DNA of 64,000 nt from Mucidula mucida. Taxonomy: Eukaryota > Basidiomycota > Agaricomycetes > Agaricales > Physalacriaceae. The position numbers and the translations under genes were made by a program. A model generated the notes under the pieces. It worked only from the letters and a program-made list of their open reading frames with translations. It ran no database searches and was not told the DNA's origin. Below are positions 10,936 through 21,428 of the stretch, piece by piece. The stretch spans positions 1 to 64,000 of the forward strand of contig JADNYV010000045.1 of NCBI GenBank assembly GCA_015501055.1, read 5' to 3'. Position 1 is the first letter of the stretch, and the number at the start of each line of letters is the position of its first letter.

Positions 10936-11640
10936 CTAAGATCCCAACAACTTGATCATCCCCAAATCCGGCACACACCCCTTCTCGCGCAAATAATCCA
11001 CGATATCCCTCGCGTCCACCTGGATCGCGACTTTGAGCAGTTCGGGACGCTCGCTGGGTAGTATCCTTTTCGGAATCCGCGGTCTCTTGGAACGATACTG
11101 CAGCGGCTCGATAAGCAAGCGCACCAGCTGCAGGTCCTTCTTGCGTATAGCAACAATAACGGCTATAGCGTGTTTGGCGTCAGGATTAGCACCCAACGCG
11201 AGTAGGTAATGGATCAGCGGAATGAATGAGGCGTGCACGGCCATCGTTAACGCGAATCCGTTATGGGCGTTGACGTTAAGAGGGGGTATGACGGGGTTGG
11301 CCTCGATTTGGCGGAGGAATGGAAGAGGCTCGTCGGTGTTGACGTCTAGCCGCCGAAAGAAGTGCTTGGGCAGCTCCGTAAATTTATCCAGGTTGGTGGC
11401 AGCAGCGCATCGGGTGGTTATGATATCGAGGACTGGCGCTGTGCAGAGGCGGTATCGTAAAACCTTGGAATACAGGTTGGGTGGCCAATCAATGGGGTCG
11501 TGACGATTTTCCGCGTTAAATATTGTGCGCGTAAAGAGGCGGACTCGCGTCGAATACGTTTTTAAGATGGCGGCACGTTGATGGGAGGTGTTCGGATAAG
11601 GCGAATAGTTGAATGATGTACAACAGCTAGCAAGGCAGTC
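10936..11640 (-). CDS. ankyrin-like protein, left mirror copy
   Basis: The frame is open from about 11,640 to the stop at 10,936. The first clear ATG is only at 11,244, so the true start or a first exon is uncertain. The central part has ankyrin-type spacing: PLNVNAHNGFALTMAVHASF, HYLLALGANPDAKHAIAVIV, then RKKDLQLVRLLIE and ARDIVDYLREKGC. Such repeats bind other proteins; no catalytic domain is seen. The same protein is encoded in reverse orientation at 27,180-27,856. It may be joined by a long intron to the small basic gene upstream on the same strand. Confidence 0.6.
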   Translation of the reverse strand, partial: DCLASCCTSFNYSPYPNTSHQRAAILKTYSTRVRLFTRTIFNAENRHDPIDWPPNLYSKVLRYRLCTAPVLDIITTRCAAATNLDKFTELPKHFFRRLDVNTDEPLPFLRQIEANPVIPPLNVNAHNGFALTMAVHASFIPLIHYLLALGANPDAKHAIAVIVAIRKKDLQLVRLLIEPLQYRSKRPRIPKRILPSERPELLKVAIQVDARDIVDYLREKGCVPDLGMIKLLGS

Positions 11641-11702
11641 AGCTAGAGGATTTTAAGGGGAGACAACTGCGCACCTCGACGGGCAAGTACTGTAATCCCA
11701 GG

Positions 11703-11720
11703 GACATTTAGCTAAATGTC
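11703..11720. repeat. perfect 18-bp palindrome, left copy
   Basis: GACATTTAGCTAAATGTC is its own reverse complement. The identical sequence occurs at 27,077-27,094, at the matching place in the right arm, between the small basic gene and the ankyrin-like gene. Confidence 0.8.
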
Positions 11721-11834
11721 ACTATCATTTAGAAAGAATTGTGTAGGCCGCCGTCGCAGTTCTCGCTTGATTCCCAAAACAAAATCCCTGCGAAAGCACG
11801 TCAACTAAGACGTATTTTCGTATACGCCTACTGA

Positions 11835-12058
11835 CTCTTGTCCGTCTTGACCGTCAACGAATTTTACTACGACTTTCTTCTTTTCAACTGTGATAAAAAG
11901 TTGGTAACAAGCCTATGAAAGTGAATCGGCGGCGTACAGCGCGTAGGAGCGAGGACCTTGGAGAATGGATGCCGAACGGTGAACTTGAGTTTACGAAGCT
12001 TGCCAGCGGATCGTGACGGTAACATGGAAAGAGGTGCGTCCGAACCCTTCGCAGCCAA
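11835..12058 (-). CDS. small basic protein gene or exon, left mirror copy
   Basis: Reads MLPSRSAG...FTVRHPFSKVLAPTR, then a short intron (donor GTACGC, acceptor TCACAG) and KKKVVVKFVDGQDGQE. The right copy keeps the same exon-intron plan, which supports coding. No family recognised. It may be the first part of the ankyrin-like gene downstream. Low complexity and small size leave this uncertain. Confidence 0.4.
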
Positions 12059-12149
12059 ACAACGTCATCCACATCCGAACTCGCTCTACGGTTTAGTTTA
12101 CTCACGGAAAAGCCAGCATTCTGAACATTTGACGAGCTGGTAGATTCTT

Positions 12150-12790
12150 AGCAGGCACAAATTGACAGCGCGCGAAAACGCTGCCCTCTGAAACGCGTCC
12201 AGGAACCTGTGCCCACGCAGTCGGTTTCTCTTAGTCTCGATTTCCAAACCCTAAACGAGGAGGAAGATAATCGTTCCTCCGGTTTCTCTATGATGCTCAG
12301 CTTGTAGCGCCTCTCAGATCTCATCTGCGTCATTCAAGACGACGACGCTTCGGCTCGCATGCTATATGGCGAGCGGGTTCGTGGGCGCGTTCAGTACTTA
12401 CGGCCGTCAGGCTTCAAGTAATTAACCTTGTCACCATCCTCTGGGTATCGTACTGTAATCTCTCGGTACCATATATGACCCAGGGTTCATCAAGCAAGCT
12501 TTTTAAATCTGATTGTTCGACGAGCTGGTGGATTTTTGTCACGGATAATGCGCGAAAACGGTGCGCGCTCTACAACGCATCCAGCAGCTTCAGCTTGATG
12601 CAGCGCGTCTCGGCTGCCTATATACTAACTTCGGCATCGTATTCCCGTAATGGACGACACCTGGGCTCGTATGTTATGATGGTGGGTGCGTTCAGTACTG
12701 ACGGGGTCCGTCAGGATTCAACTTAGCCGTGTCACCATCCTCTAGGTATTGGACTGTGAACTCTCTCGGCAGCATATATGGGCCAGTCCG
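12150..12790. repeat. tandem duplication of a dispersed repeat
   Basis: Two copies of about 300 bp (about 12,150-12,480 and 12,500-12,790) share GCGCGAAAACG, GCGTTCAGTACT, GTGTCACCATCCTCT-like and CTCTCGGYA...CATATATG blocks. Related sequence in reverse orientation lies at 26,330-26,700, and a piece at 21,290-21,420. No coding frame is kept. The rest of 12,060-13,130 shows no gene. Confidence 0.5.
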
Positions 12791-13149
12791 TAGCCACGAA
12801 TATCTGATTTACCCGCTTCTATGTTCTGAGCCGCCCATTCTCTAAGCCCGACGTGAGCATAATTGATTGGCCTCGAGTCCTAAGCACGACATGCGCCGCG
12901 GCGGGCTCATCAGGCAGATAATACTGTCAAGCTATTGCTCTGATCATCCAGCTCACTTAAAGCTGAGCGCAGGTGCTAGCGCGCCCTGATATACGCGTAG
13001 TCCGGGTCTTTGTGGTCAATGAACACACTTCTCTGCCAGAGTCGCCACTTCAATCTGCGGGATGCGCCCGAGGGTGTGGTCGGGATCAGGTATGTTTCGT
13101 CCTGTCGCATGGGTATGTACATTTACTTTAGACTAACACGTGATGCTTA

Positions 13150-13525
13150 GGACCATGTTACATGTTACTCTAGGATCGGCATCTGATGGCGTCGAACCAC
13201 GTCCACAACCCCATTGTTGCCTAAACGAGGCAAGCTGTATCTTTGCTTTGCCATGTTTAGCGTTAACAAGAAGTCCATTGTCTCCGGCGTGGCCATTGCT
13301 AATGACGGCAGAGCGGTGGACTCGGACGCACCCTTTGCCTTGTGAACTGCTATTGCCATTTATGGAAGCGACGCCACTCGCGGTCCACATCACGTTATAG
13401 TCCATTGTACAATTGCGGTGGTTTATATAAGGGAGGCACGCGCGCTTTCTCTCTCTCCTCACTTTCATCGCCGCCTCACGACTCCTCCACTTGAACCCAT
13501 ACCTCGACCACCTCAATAAAGCACC
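13150..13525 (+). promoter_or_regulatory. promoter of the left VYFP-repeat gene, strongly conserved block
   Basis: About 240 bp (13,170-13,425) is almost the same as the reverse complement of 25,770-26,005, clearly more alike than other non-coding parts of the arms. Indels in the shared block are not multiples of three, which argues against coding. A TATA box (TTTATATAAG, 13,432-13,441) is followed by a CT-rich stretch and a short leader to the ATG at 13,526. Confidence 0.55.
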
Positions 13526-14249
13526 ATGATGTCTAGTACGTGTTTACTCTTCACTTCATTTTTCTATTGTCTGACTGTAGCCTACTATTCTAGCCCGCAA
13601 CGTCAACTACACCCGCCCCATCGCTGCCTACGCGCCCTCTGCCGCGTACATGCCACCCACCGCCGTTTACTCTCTGCCTAACGGCCGAGTTATCTTGCCC
13701 TGCCCTCCGTCTTACAGTTGCCCTTCCCCCATGGTCGAAGTTAATGGCACAACCTACTTCCTCGCAAACAATCCCGAGCGCGGCATCACAGGCTCCTTCA
13801 AACACAAGGGCACTGTCTACTTCCCCCAACCTATCGAGCGCGCTGCAGGTCCTCCCCCATTTGTCGAGCAACAGCAGCCGGAGGTCAACACTATCCCTGG
13901 CTCGTTTGTGAAAAACGGCACGGTCTACTTCCCTGTGCCCGTCGAGCTCGCCCCAGGTTCTCTCCCTGTCGTCGAGCAACAGCAGCCGGAGGTCGACACT
14001 GTCCCAGGGTCGTATATCATGAACGGCACGACATTCTTTATTCCACAAGAGGAATTGATGCGCGCCGGGCTGGCGGATACTCCCGCGTTGACGGACGCGT
14101 CCTCGCTGCCATCCTCCAACCCTTCGTCTTCCGAGGTCTCGCCTGACACCGCGAGCTTTGAGCTGCCCGTCAAGGCTGCCATAGACGCGTCGGCCATGGA
14201 GTACATCGAGGGCGCCGTCTACACGGGCAGGAGGCGCAGCGCCTATTGA
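13526..14249 (+). CDS. VYFP-repeat protein, left mirror copy
   Basis: Unrecognised family. A 10-base first exon (ATGATGTCTA), then an intron ending CTATTCTAG, gives MMSTRNVNYTRPIAAYAPS... and about 225 residues in all. The middle is built of units of about 36 residues: each has GSF/GSY, then NGTVYFP or NGTTFF, a charged turn (IERA, VELA, EEL), a proline stretch and QQQPEVNTIP. Four NGTxYF cores can be counted. The tail is Ser/Pro-rich, ends GRRRSAY, and carries a conserved AMEYIEGAVY. No signal peptide or membrane span, so probably intracellular. TATA box plus CT-rich leader suggest strong transcription. The mirror copy at 24,933-25,656 preserves the whole design. Confidence 0.75.
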
Positions 14250-15752
14250 ATACTTTCAGGGAGAGATGGACCACCATCATCGTCCGCTGCCAAGTCCCAG
14301 AATCTCGTTCGAGATATTCAGCAGTATTTTTTACGATTTCATTCTCACTTATGTATTGTTCTCCAGCATCATCGTCTCCCACCCCATACATACCGTCACG
14401 TTGTCATTGCATGCTCCGTAGTTATACTGTACCATACATCGGCGCAGGTAGCGCTAATAGATACTAGGAACTCTCCTAAGCGTATTCCGTGTCATGAAGT
14501 TATCCCGACTGTTGTTGGTTTCGTTTTTTTGTGTTCAAATGCATTCGGATTGTTCGATGCGATCAATGTATTTTTACTACTCACGCCACTTGCTTAATCC
14601 TTTGACTGTTCACCGCGATGATTATTGGCTCTCGGCAAGGATGTTATTCAGGATCTTTAACCGCTCGTAATTCAGCCAAGTTTTTATTTACTAAGCATTT
14701 CGCTTGTCGCCATCCACCGTTCTTCGGAATCTAACACAGCTCCCCGGCTTGTGGCTGACGCGTAGCTGGATAGTGATGGCGGTCTCGCCACGTGTCGCGA
14801 TTGTTTCAACTTGAAACCACGACCTGGTTTCAACAACGTCCTACACGACCAGCGTACAAACATTTCACCACTGTTTTAACACGCGCGTCTGGCACTGACC
14901 GCATGCTGCGTCTCCAGCATAAAAAGTATCCTCAATGCATGGTGGCACGCTTCCTTGTAGCCCCGCATCCCGACCAACACGATGCCCTCCAAATCGGCAT
15001 TTTGACGACTGGATCCCGCTGCGTTGAACGGGTTATGTACGTCGACGCGGCGGTACTGAAAGTCATCAAGTCGTTCGGAGGACTATAGCTCGTTCTGTAG
15101 GGAAACCCCAGGAACTTCTCGAGGCCTGGGTTGTTTACATGCCCCCCGCGTTATGGGCGCCTCTCCCTCGATCGACGGCTAATCAGCCAAGACCTTGTAT
15201 GGTGCTTGCACAGAGTACGCCGACTAAGACTTCTAGGCACGACAACCCAGAGTCTACTTGACTGTCAAAACTTTGGTGCGTTTTATCGTTCTACAAACCT
15301 ACGTGGACATACCTTACTTCGGAGGTGTTGAAAGCATGGGTCAGCGACGACCGTTGAGGGTCTACGACCAACCCATCTTCGCCTCCTCCTACTAGCTCCT
15401 CCTGAAGTGACACAAGAAGTACACATCCGATTCTCAAATACGCGGCACTATAACTAACTACCCCTTTATCTAGCATTGCGCACCATCGCCAGAGGGAATC
15501 CACCTTGACGGATGGCTCCATCACGGAGGATGCCAAACAAGGTCCGAATTGTTTGGCGATCCTCGAAATGCCCGCGTTATCACCTGAGGACGACGTCAGT
15601 CTGTCATCAGCGAGAGGCACATATTTCGCTGCTGTTAAAACACCGAAAACATGACATGGGTTCATAGCATTGCAGGAAAATTCGTGACTACATGAGTGTA
15701 AGGATTGTGCGTTCTAATAAATAAAGGACAGATCAAAAATGAAATGGAGAGT
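14250..15752. repeat. repeat-rich spacer of the left arm
   Basis: No gene supported. About 14,700-14,900 (contains CCACGACCTGGTTTCAAC and CGCCATCCACCGTTCTTCGG) occurs in reverse orientation at 24,350-24,500 and at 21,000-21,200. About 15,420-15,460 (CAAATACGCGGCACTATAAC) occurs reversed at 20,770-20,805. It therefore holds a dispersed repeat family. Confidence 0.5.
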
Positions 15753-17200
15753 TCACTCCTCGTCATGACCACCATCCGGATCACTCCGTTTATTAGCATT
15801 GGCATTGATGATGCGCACGCTTCGACGATCGCCCGTTTCGTTGGCGGTAACACTCTCTGTTAGGATGTCAGAATTGGCATCCTCGGGTTCCTGCAGCTCA
15901 TCCTCGGTGAACCATTCGCTATTCAAGGTCTCGATAGCGTCACAAATTGCCTTCTGCTCTTCGGTGAGGATTGACGGAATTCCGGTACGTTCCTGTCGCC
16001 AATAGTGGATTTTCTCTGCAGCGTTGAAAAGCATGAACATCGGATGGACGTGACTCTTGAACGTGTATCCTTCGCGCGGTTCCACGATCGTTTCAGGATG
16101 ATAGCGGTAGCCTGACTCTTCGTTGGCATCTTCGATTGGACGCCACACTGTGACTGGAGCTTCGGGGTCGGGGTTCAGCGGCACGTATGCGTAAGTCCAA
16201 GGACCTTCCGTCTCTGGAATGTACTGGGTAAAGTTCAGAAACAGAACTCAACGTCGAGATGTAACAATTTACCTCCATAATACTGTAGCGTTTCAACCGT
16301 AACTTCACAGCCTGTGACCCATTATGGTCTGAAGTTACAGCGAACAGCTTCACAGACCCTTAAATTGCCTTTTTTGGACAGTTCCGCTTATAGCGGGACC
16401 TGAAATTTCCTTATTTGGAGGCTCGTGCCTGACCAAAGTGGTCCGTGACCCGTTATGATGTATATATAGCTTCACTTCAAAGACCCCCGTGACCCGTTAT
16501 GTGAATTTGCGGTCGAAACACTACAGTAGACTGTTTACTATCGGTGGTCAAATCTTGAAAGAAGGGCAGGAGCTGGTCCGTGAAGAGCTTCCCGAATGGA
16601 GCCCCGGCCCATATGCGGTTGTCGTAATCAATGTGATTGCTTGGAGTAACTGGGCTGTGGCCAGTGGGGCGCTGCGAGGACAGAAACTTGAACGCACAGG
16701 TCATTTGGTTTAAATGCGTATCCAAGTTCAGATTAACCTTCAATTTAGCGAGACGTTTGAAACGTGAGAGCTGGCAGGAAGTCAGATTCATTCAGGATCA
16801 TGGAAACGATTCATACCTGGTGGCTTGGGGTGGCCCGACGAAGAACATGGGCATTCTGATGACCGCCAGTAAAGTTCCGTCGAAGTGTCAGGGTATCCCT
16901 ATCACCGTGAGGAGAGGCAAGCTTCAAGTGGTTTTTGAACTTCTTTGAAGTGTCTCTGGGATCGCCTCGCTTCAATTCACGATCGGGCGTATAGTGCTCG
17001 CCAGTGGTCGTGGACGCGACTGCCGTTCTGTCTCCGTCTGCGGTGTTCGAGACAGTGGCATTGGCGGGCACTACATGTGGTCTCAAAGGCGAGCTACCAT
17101 CAGAATGTGGCTCTGCGGGTTGTTGGTAGATGTCGTCCGACGAGGGTGGAGAGTCTAGTACCATCTTCTGGCGTTTTCTGCCTTTTGAGATCGTAGACAT
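15753..17200 (-). pseudogene. HNH-like gene A, left copy, split by a MITE
   Basis: Starts at 17,200 (MSTISKGRKRQKMVLDS), a basic, Ser-rich tail likely to be nuclear. Then HYTPDRELKRGDPRDTSKKF, HQNAHVLRRATPS, a short exon LDTHLNQMT, PSNHIDYDNRIWAGAPFGKL, and after the insertion YIPETEGPWTYAYVPLNPDP and SHVHPMFMLFNAAEKIHYW. The AHVL...N...H order recalls HNH-type modules frequent in mushrooms, but this is a weak call. A 244-bp element (16,283-16,526) interrupts the coding exon only 8 bp before its splice donor. Otherwise the frame is clean. Divergent from gene B with 292 bp between the ATGs. Confidence 0.6.
16283..16526. mobile_element. MITE with TA target duplication inside gene A
   Basis: Ends CTGTAGCGTTTCAACCGTAA and the near-complement TTGCGGTCGAAACACTACAG (about 26 bp inverted). 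It is flanked by TA on both sides (16,281-16,282 and 16,527-16,528), as for Tc1/mariner-type elements. The mirror copy of gene A keeps the empty site, one TA between AACAGTC and TCATAGAG near 23,491-23,500. Internal copies of CATAACGGGTCACGG. No transposase. Confidence 0.85.
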
Positions 17201-17492
17201 GAGTAATCAACGGGGATGAGAAGATGAGGGGGTAGAAGCGGAACGGTGACAACCAGTGCCACTGAGCAAGTGAAAGCACTCGAGAAAAAAGAGCTCAACA
17301 ATGCGAAGGAGAGACCGTCATTTTATAGCACAGAGAACAATGGCGCAGCCTCTTTGTCACCTGACGGCGCATGTGTGGACACATTGAGGCCGCTTCTATT
17401 GTTCGGCCAAAGGTAATAGGCGTGATCGATAAAAGGGTATGAAGAGACACGTGATCGTATCACCTCTTGTCCATCAACCACCACCACGCACA

Positions 17493-18561
17493 ATGGCTGC
17501 TCTTTCGACTACATCCCAAGCCATTGCCCACCCCATAAACTGCTTCTCAGGATCTCCGGACTTTGTCGACGCCATCCCCTGGCGTATATTCTCGTCTCCG
17601 TTCAATTCGCAGGTCACCGAAATCTACAGCTACCATTGCCATTATGTTGAAACGTGTCAATCTAGATAAAAAACTTCGAGTTTGCAAACGGATTATATCC
17701 TAGAGAGATGTCAACCATGCATGACTCCTCATCGCAATTAATTCTCGGTGAGAACATCGCTACAGTCTTTCAATATATATTCATGATATGCGCAGTCCAA
17801 CCAAGCATGATTAATGGTCTGACTTATAGAGGACTCTCTTTTAGACCTTCTGATAGTACGCTGGAGGCTCTTCTTGAGCTCTACAAGCATAACATTGCAT
17901 GTCCATCATCCGAGCGAAAACGATTCGACGATGAGGTATGTTACAATCGTTTCCGAGTCCTGACAACAATTAACGACCTTAACAGATATCGCTCGCGGAC
18001 ACTTACGAATATACACCAATAGTCACTGGCATCAAATGCCCAATATACACGCGACATCCCTTGACTGGCGTCGTCACCAAACACGACAGTCCCCATACAC
18101 ATTTACCCCGCATCTCGACGACTATTCACCCCGCCTTTGCCGTTCATCACGCATACGGCGCACTGCTTTTGATGAGCCGAAAAGTGGAACCTGAAAGTCT
18201 ACTCCGTCGTGTCGGTAAGGCTTCCAGATCTGCCCCACCCGAATTCCTCTCGTTATATCAAAACGCCAAACCCTCAAAGTCGCCTCCGGTGACGTGCCCA
18301 GAACTCACGACCGGATCCTCTTCCCAGTGCTCGTCCGAGCCTTCATCCTCATCGAAGAAACGAAAGCGTGAAACTGGGGACAAGTCGTCGACTGTAATCC
18401 CCGAGTGGCTAGGGGGTATTCAGGCATTCGAGGATCTGCCGCCCGACGATCTCCTCGAGTATACAGCCGAAGAATCAAAAGGGGTTGATGAGGCTCTACA
18501 GGACGAAGCCGCTTGGCTGTCCGTCGGCGACGATGGTCAAAGAAAACGGCAGCGGTGTTGA
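17493..18561 (+). CDS. gene B, left copy (partner of gene A; function unknown)
   Basis: Four exons, starting MAALSTTSQAIAHPINCFSG. Introns are 17,613-17,665, 17,748-17,795 and one near 17,937-17,986 (donor GTATGT). Conserved parts: PWRIFSSPFNSQ, FEFANGLYPREM, VQPSMINGLTYRGLSF, CPIYTRHPLTGVVTKHDSPH, TTIHPAFAVHHAYGAL. The C-terminal third is Ser-rich with a basic stretch (KKRKRE) that could be a nuclear signal. The sequence T-x-I-H-P-x-F lies where gene A has S-H-V-H-P-M-F, so the two may be distant members of one family. Its mirror copy is at 21,429-22,568. Intact here; about 295 residues. Confidence 0.7.
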
Positions 18562-18739
18562 GTTAGCATGTATCATTGTTTTTAATTTATTCCTCTATTT
18601 CACTGTTCATGTCCATTCATCGCCGTGGCTCACTTCATTCCCGCACGTACGTACTGCCAATGGAGCTCCCTACATATCAAACGCCTGCTTGCCTTCGCAC
18701 GTCGAGCCTGTGAGGAGATGTAAACCCTTTTCTTACTCA

Positions 18740-20612
18740 TTACGAAGTGTTCAGAACAGCCTCTACCAAATCAATGAAATTCCCAGGCCGATTCCCATTA
18801 TACACCTTCTCAACACGCCAGCCACAAACGCCCAACAATTCCGTCAGCTGGTGTATCGTATACCCCTGCGTGTTCTGCAAATTCATCATCTACAAATTTC
18901 AACAACAGTCTTAGTCTACTAATACACACCACGGGGACATAAAAACATAACGTACACACATATCGAGATCGAAGCTCACGTCGTTTGCGGCGCCGTAGTT
19001 CGGGAGGAGCGGGGCCGGTGCTTCTTGGTACGTCGTCGCGGTCGCCGGGTCATGGCAGGTGAGGGTGACGATGTTCGTAGCCACAAGGAGGCGCGTCGTT
19101 GGTGTCGCTGCGGCGGCTAGGTGAGAGAGGGTGATCTTGTTTCGTGCGAAGGACCAGTTGTGGACGATGTGTTTGAGGATGAACACCGACGCTGTGCGCA
19201 CGGGTTGCGGTTGGAAGAAGTCGTGTGCTGCGAGGATGAGATGGGGGTAAAGAAGAGAGGGGAGAGGGTTGCATACGCTGTAGAACAACGCTTCCTGACT
19301 GCACTGCTTCCGGTGAGTGAGCTGTCCAGAGCTAATGTCAATGGGTGTTCAGATTTCACGGAGCAGAGAGGAATTGGGAGAGCGTGCCTTTTCAGCATCT
19401 TCGATTACTTTTGGGAGGTCTTGAACAATGATACGGAGATGTGGATAATTTCGAGTTAACTCTTTAGCCAGAGAGCCGATTCCTCCGCCGACATCAACGA
19501 CGACCGAGTCCTGAGGGAGCTGCGACCAGTCAAAGTCTGAGAGGAGCGTAAGGCGAGTAGTAGTTAGAGATAGAAGCTCGTACATTCAAAGACATCATCG
19601 CGTTCCATCATTTGGATACCGGTCATGGCGGCGCCAAACATGCGCCTTCGGTACTCTTCCTCGGGAAGATGAAGCCATTGGTACATGCCCATTCCGCAGG
19701 GCATACTGAAGGCGCGCGTGATCGGGGCATGGATAGGCAAGTCCGAAAAGGCCGTCTCTGGGTTGGTTAAGGTCTCGAAGATGAAAGGAGATGAACGACA
19801 CGCGATTGAGGTCCTGCAAAGTAATTTCAGTTGATGCCAAAGCCCGAGTAGTAATACAGACTCACAGCAACTCTGCGAGGGCTGGAAAACCATTTGTTCC
19901 GTCGTGCTTTCCTAGGGGACTACAAGAACGCGTAAGTAAGCAGCAAATGATAATCTGTGGACGCACTTGGCCTTGATGTCACCTGTTGATCTCCCGGTGT
20001 CTAGTTCCGCCGAAATCATGTTGTTGGTGAATACGTTCGGACTGATTTCTTTGAAGATATGGACATTGGATAGGCTGCGAATGCATCGTGCTACATTGAG
20101 CCAGTCAGGGGTTGCCTGTACGGTTCTATTGGACGGGAGCAGACCTAACTTGGTACCGTCGACTTTGCATCGCTTTCCCAGTTCAGAGGCATCTAATCCC
20201 TACATTACACATTAGCTGCCATTTCTACGATAAAATGGAAAGAGCGCACTGCAGGACCAGCTTCACGGAGATGTTCCGTCACGTTTAAGCGGATGCACGT
20301 CTCGAGCGCGGCCGATTTTGAATGCTAGTAAGTCAAGTGAGAGAATGGTTGTGAGATACCAGGTAAGCTCACCGCGCATCCCGTCTGGAAGAGAATCTCT
20401 CTAGGCGGCATCATGATAGTGTACAACTGGTACGCGGCTGAGGCGATGGTCATCGCCATCAAGGCGCCTTCAGGATCGGAACCGATTGGCTTTGGCGCAG
20501 AGCCTTGTATGTCCAGGCTGGGGACATCGAGATGGCGCGCGAGGCTGAGATCGACGAGCTTTTGTGTGAAATCGGAGATGAGGTTGGAAAGCTGGAGGAT
20601 ATCAGAGGACAT
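18740..20612 (-). CDS. S-adenosylmethionine-dependent O-methyltransferase
   Basis: Fungal class of plant-like (family 2) O-methyltransferases, which methylate small phenolic or polyketide products. Starts MSSDILQLSNLISDFTQKLV at 20,612. An N-terminal dimerisation part follows (SAALETCIRLNVTEHLREAG, then LDASELGKRCKVD). Middle: ETLTNPETAFSDLPIH...MYQWLHLPEEEYRRRMFG. SAM-binding motif VVVDVGGGIGSLAKELTRNY followed by IIVQDLPKVIEDAEK. Then HDFFQPQPV and LKHIVHNW (the His sits where the catalytic base is found in this family). The end is MMNLQNTQGYTIHQLTELLG...FIDLVEAVLNTS. About eight short introns; no frameshift needed. It is the only single-copy gene in the centre of the mirror duplication and is convergent with gene B (179 bp between stops). 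Confidence 0.85.
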
Positions 20613-21428
20613 GATAGGGGCGCGGAGAAATCCTGGCAGTCTATTTAAGTACCTGTGGGCTACTAAGTCCGAGTTGCGTCGTGCTAAGACTAATGGAGTT
20701 GATGCGCCGCCTTATGCCAGATTGAGATACTTGGGCGCGGGTCGCGCGATGCCAGATAGAGTGATAATTGGTTATAGTGCCGCGTATTTGAGAATTAGAT
20801 GTGTACTCCTTTTTCGATGCAAGACGTCAGTCCAGGAAAATTCTGACGGAAGCTAGACCATGCCCATGTATGCGGTTAAAAACAGGTTCCGCGAGTAGAA
20901 GGAGGCGACAGATGGGTTGGAGTCCTAGGCAGTATACAAGGCTGTCTCGAACACAGTTCTTATATCTTAGCGAGTTAAATTTTTTAGCAGAGAGTAAAAC
21001 GTCGTGTTGGTCGGGACTGCATGGAACTTGCCCTGCTTTCATATGTTGTCGAAACCAGGTTGTGGTACAAGGTCGAAGTTGAAACCAGGTAATCGCGACA
21101 CGTGGCGACTCGGAGACCGCGTCACTGTCATCTGTCATCTTGTACTATCCATCGACTTATCAGTCAGAAGCGGGGGAGCTGTGTTAGATTCCGAAAAGCG
21201 GTGGATGGCGACAAGTGAAGTGAATATCATCCACAACCTCAAGTTGGCTGAACTACGAACTGAAGGTCAAAGTTCCTGATAATATAATAGCAATCGGCTA
21301 GTACGGTCCTATCTACAAGTAGGCAACGCACTACATCAAGGCCAAGCTGAGCATTGCGTGGGCAAAGGTTCCTGGACGCGTTGTAGAGCGCACCCTTTCG
21401 CGCGCTTTCAATCTTATACATACAAAGA
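20613..21428. repeat. repeat-rich spacer right of the O-methyltransferase
   Basis: Holds reversed copies of pieces of the left arm: 20,765-20,805 matches 15,420-15,460, 21,000-21,200 matches 14,700-14,900, and 21,290-21,420 resembles the 12.2-12.6 kb repeat. No gene seen. These pieces are outside the mirror order, so they are extra copies. Confidence 0.5.

Noticed and set aside
13133..13516. ORFs in the conserved promoter block as a gene
   Set aside because: The mirror block has indels that are not multiples of three, so no frame is shared.
15753..18561. Divergent gene pair as a mating-type homeodomain (HD1/HD2) locus
   Set aside because: The head-to-head layout fits, but neither protein has a homeodomain helix (no WFxNxR type sequence).
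18485..18922. 145-residue plus-strand ORF after gene B
   Set aside because: Out-of-frame reading of the gene B tail running into the 3' end of the O-methyltransferase on the other strand.
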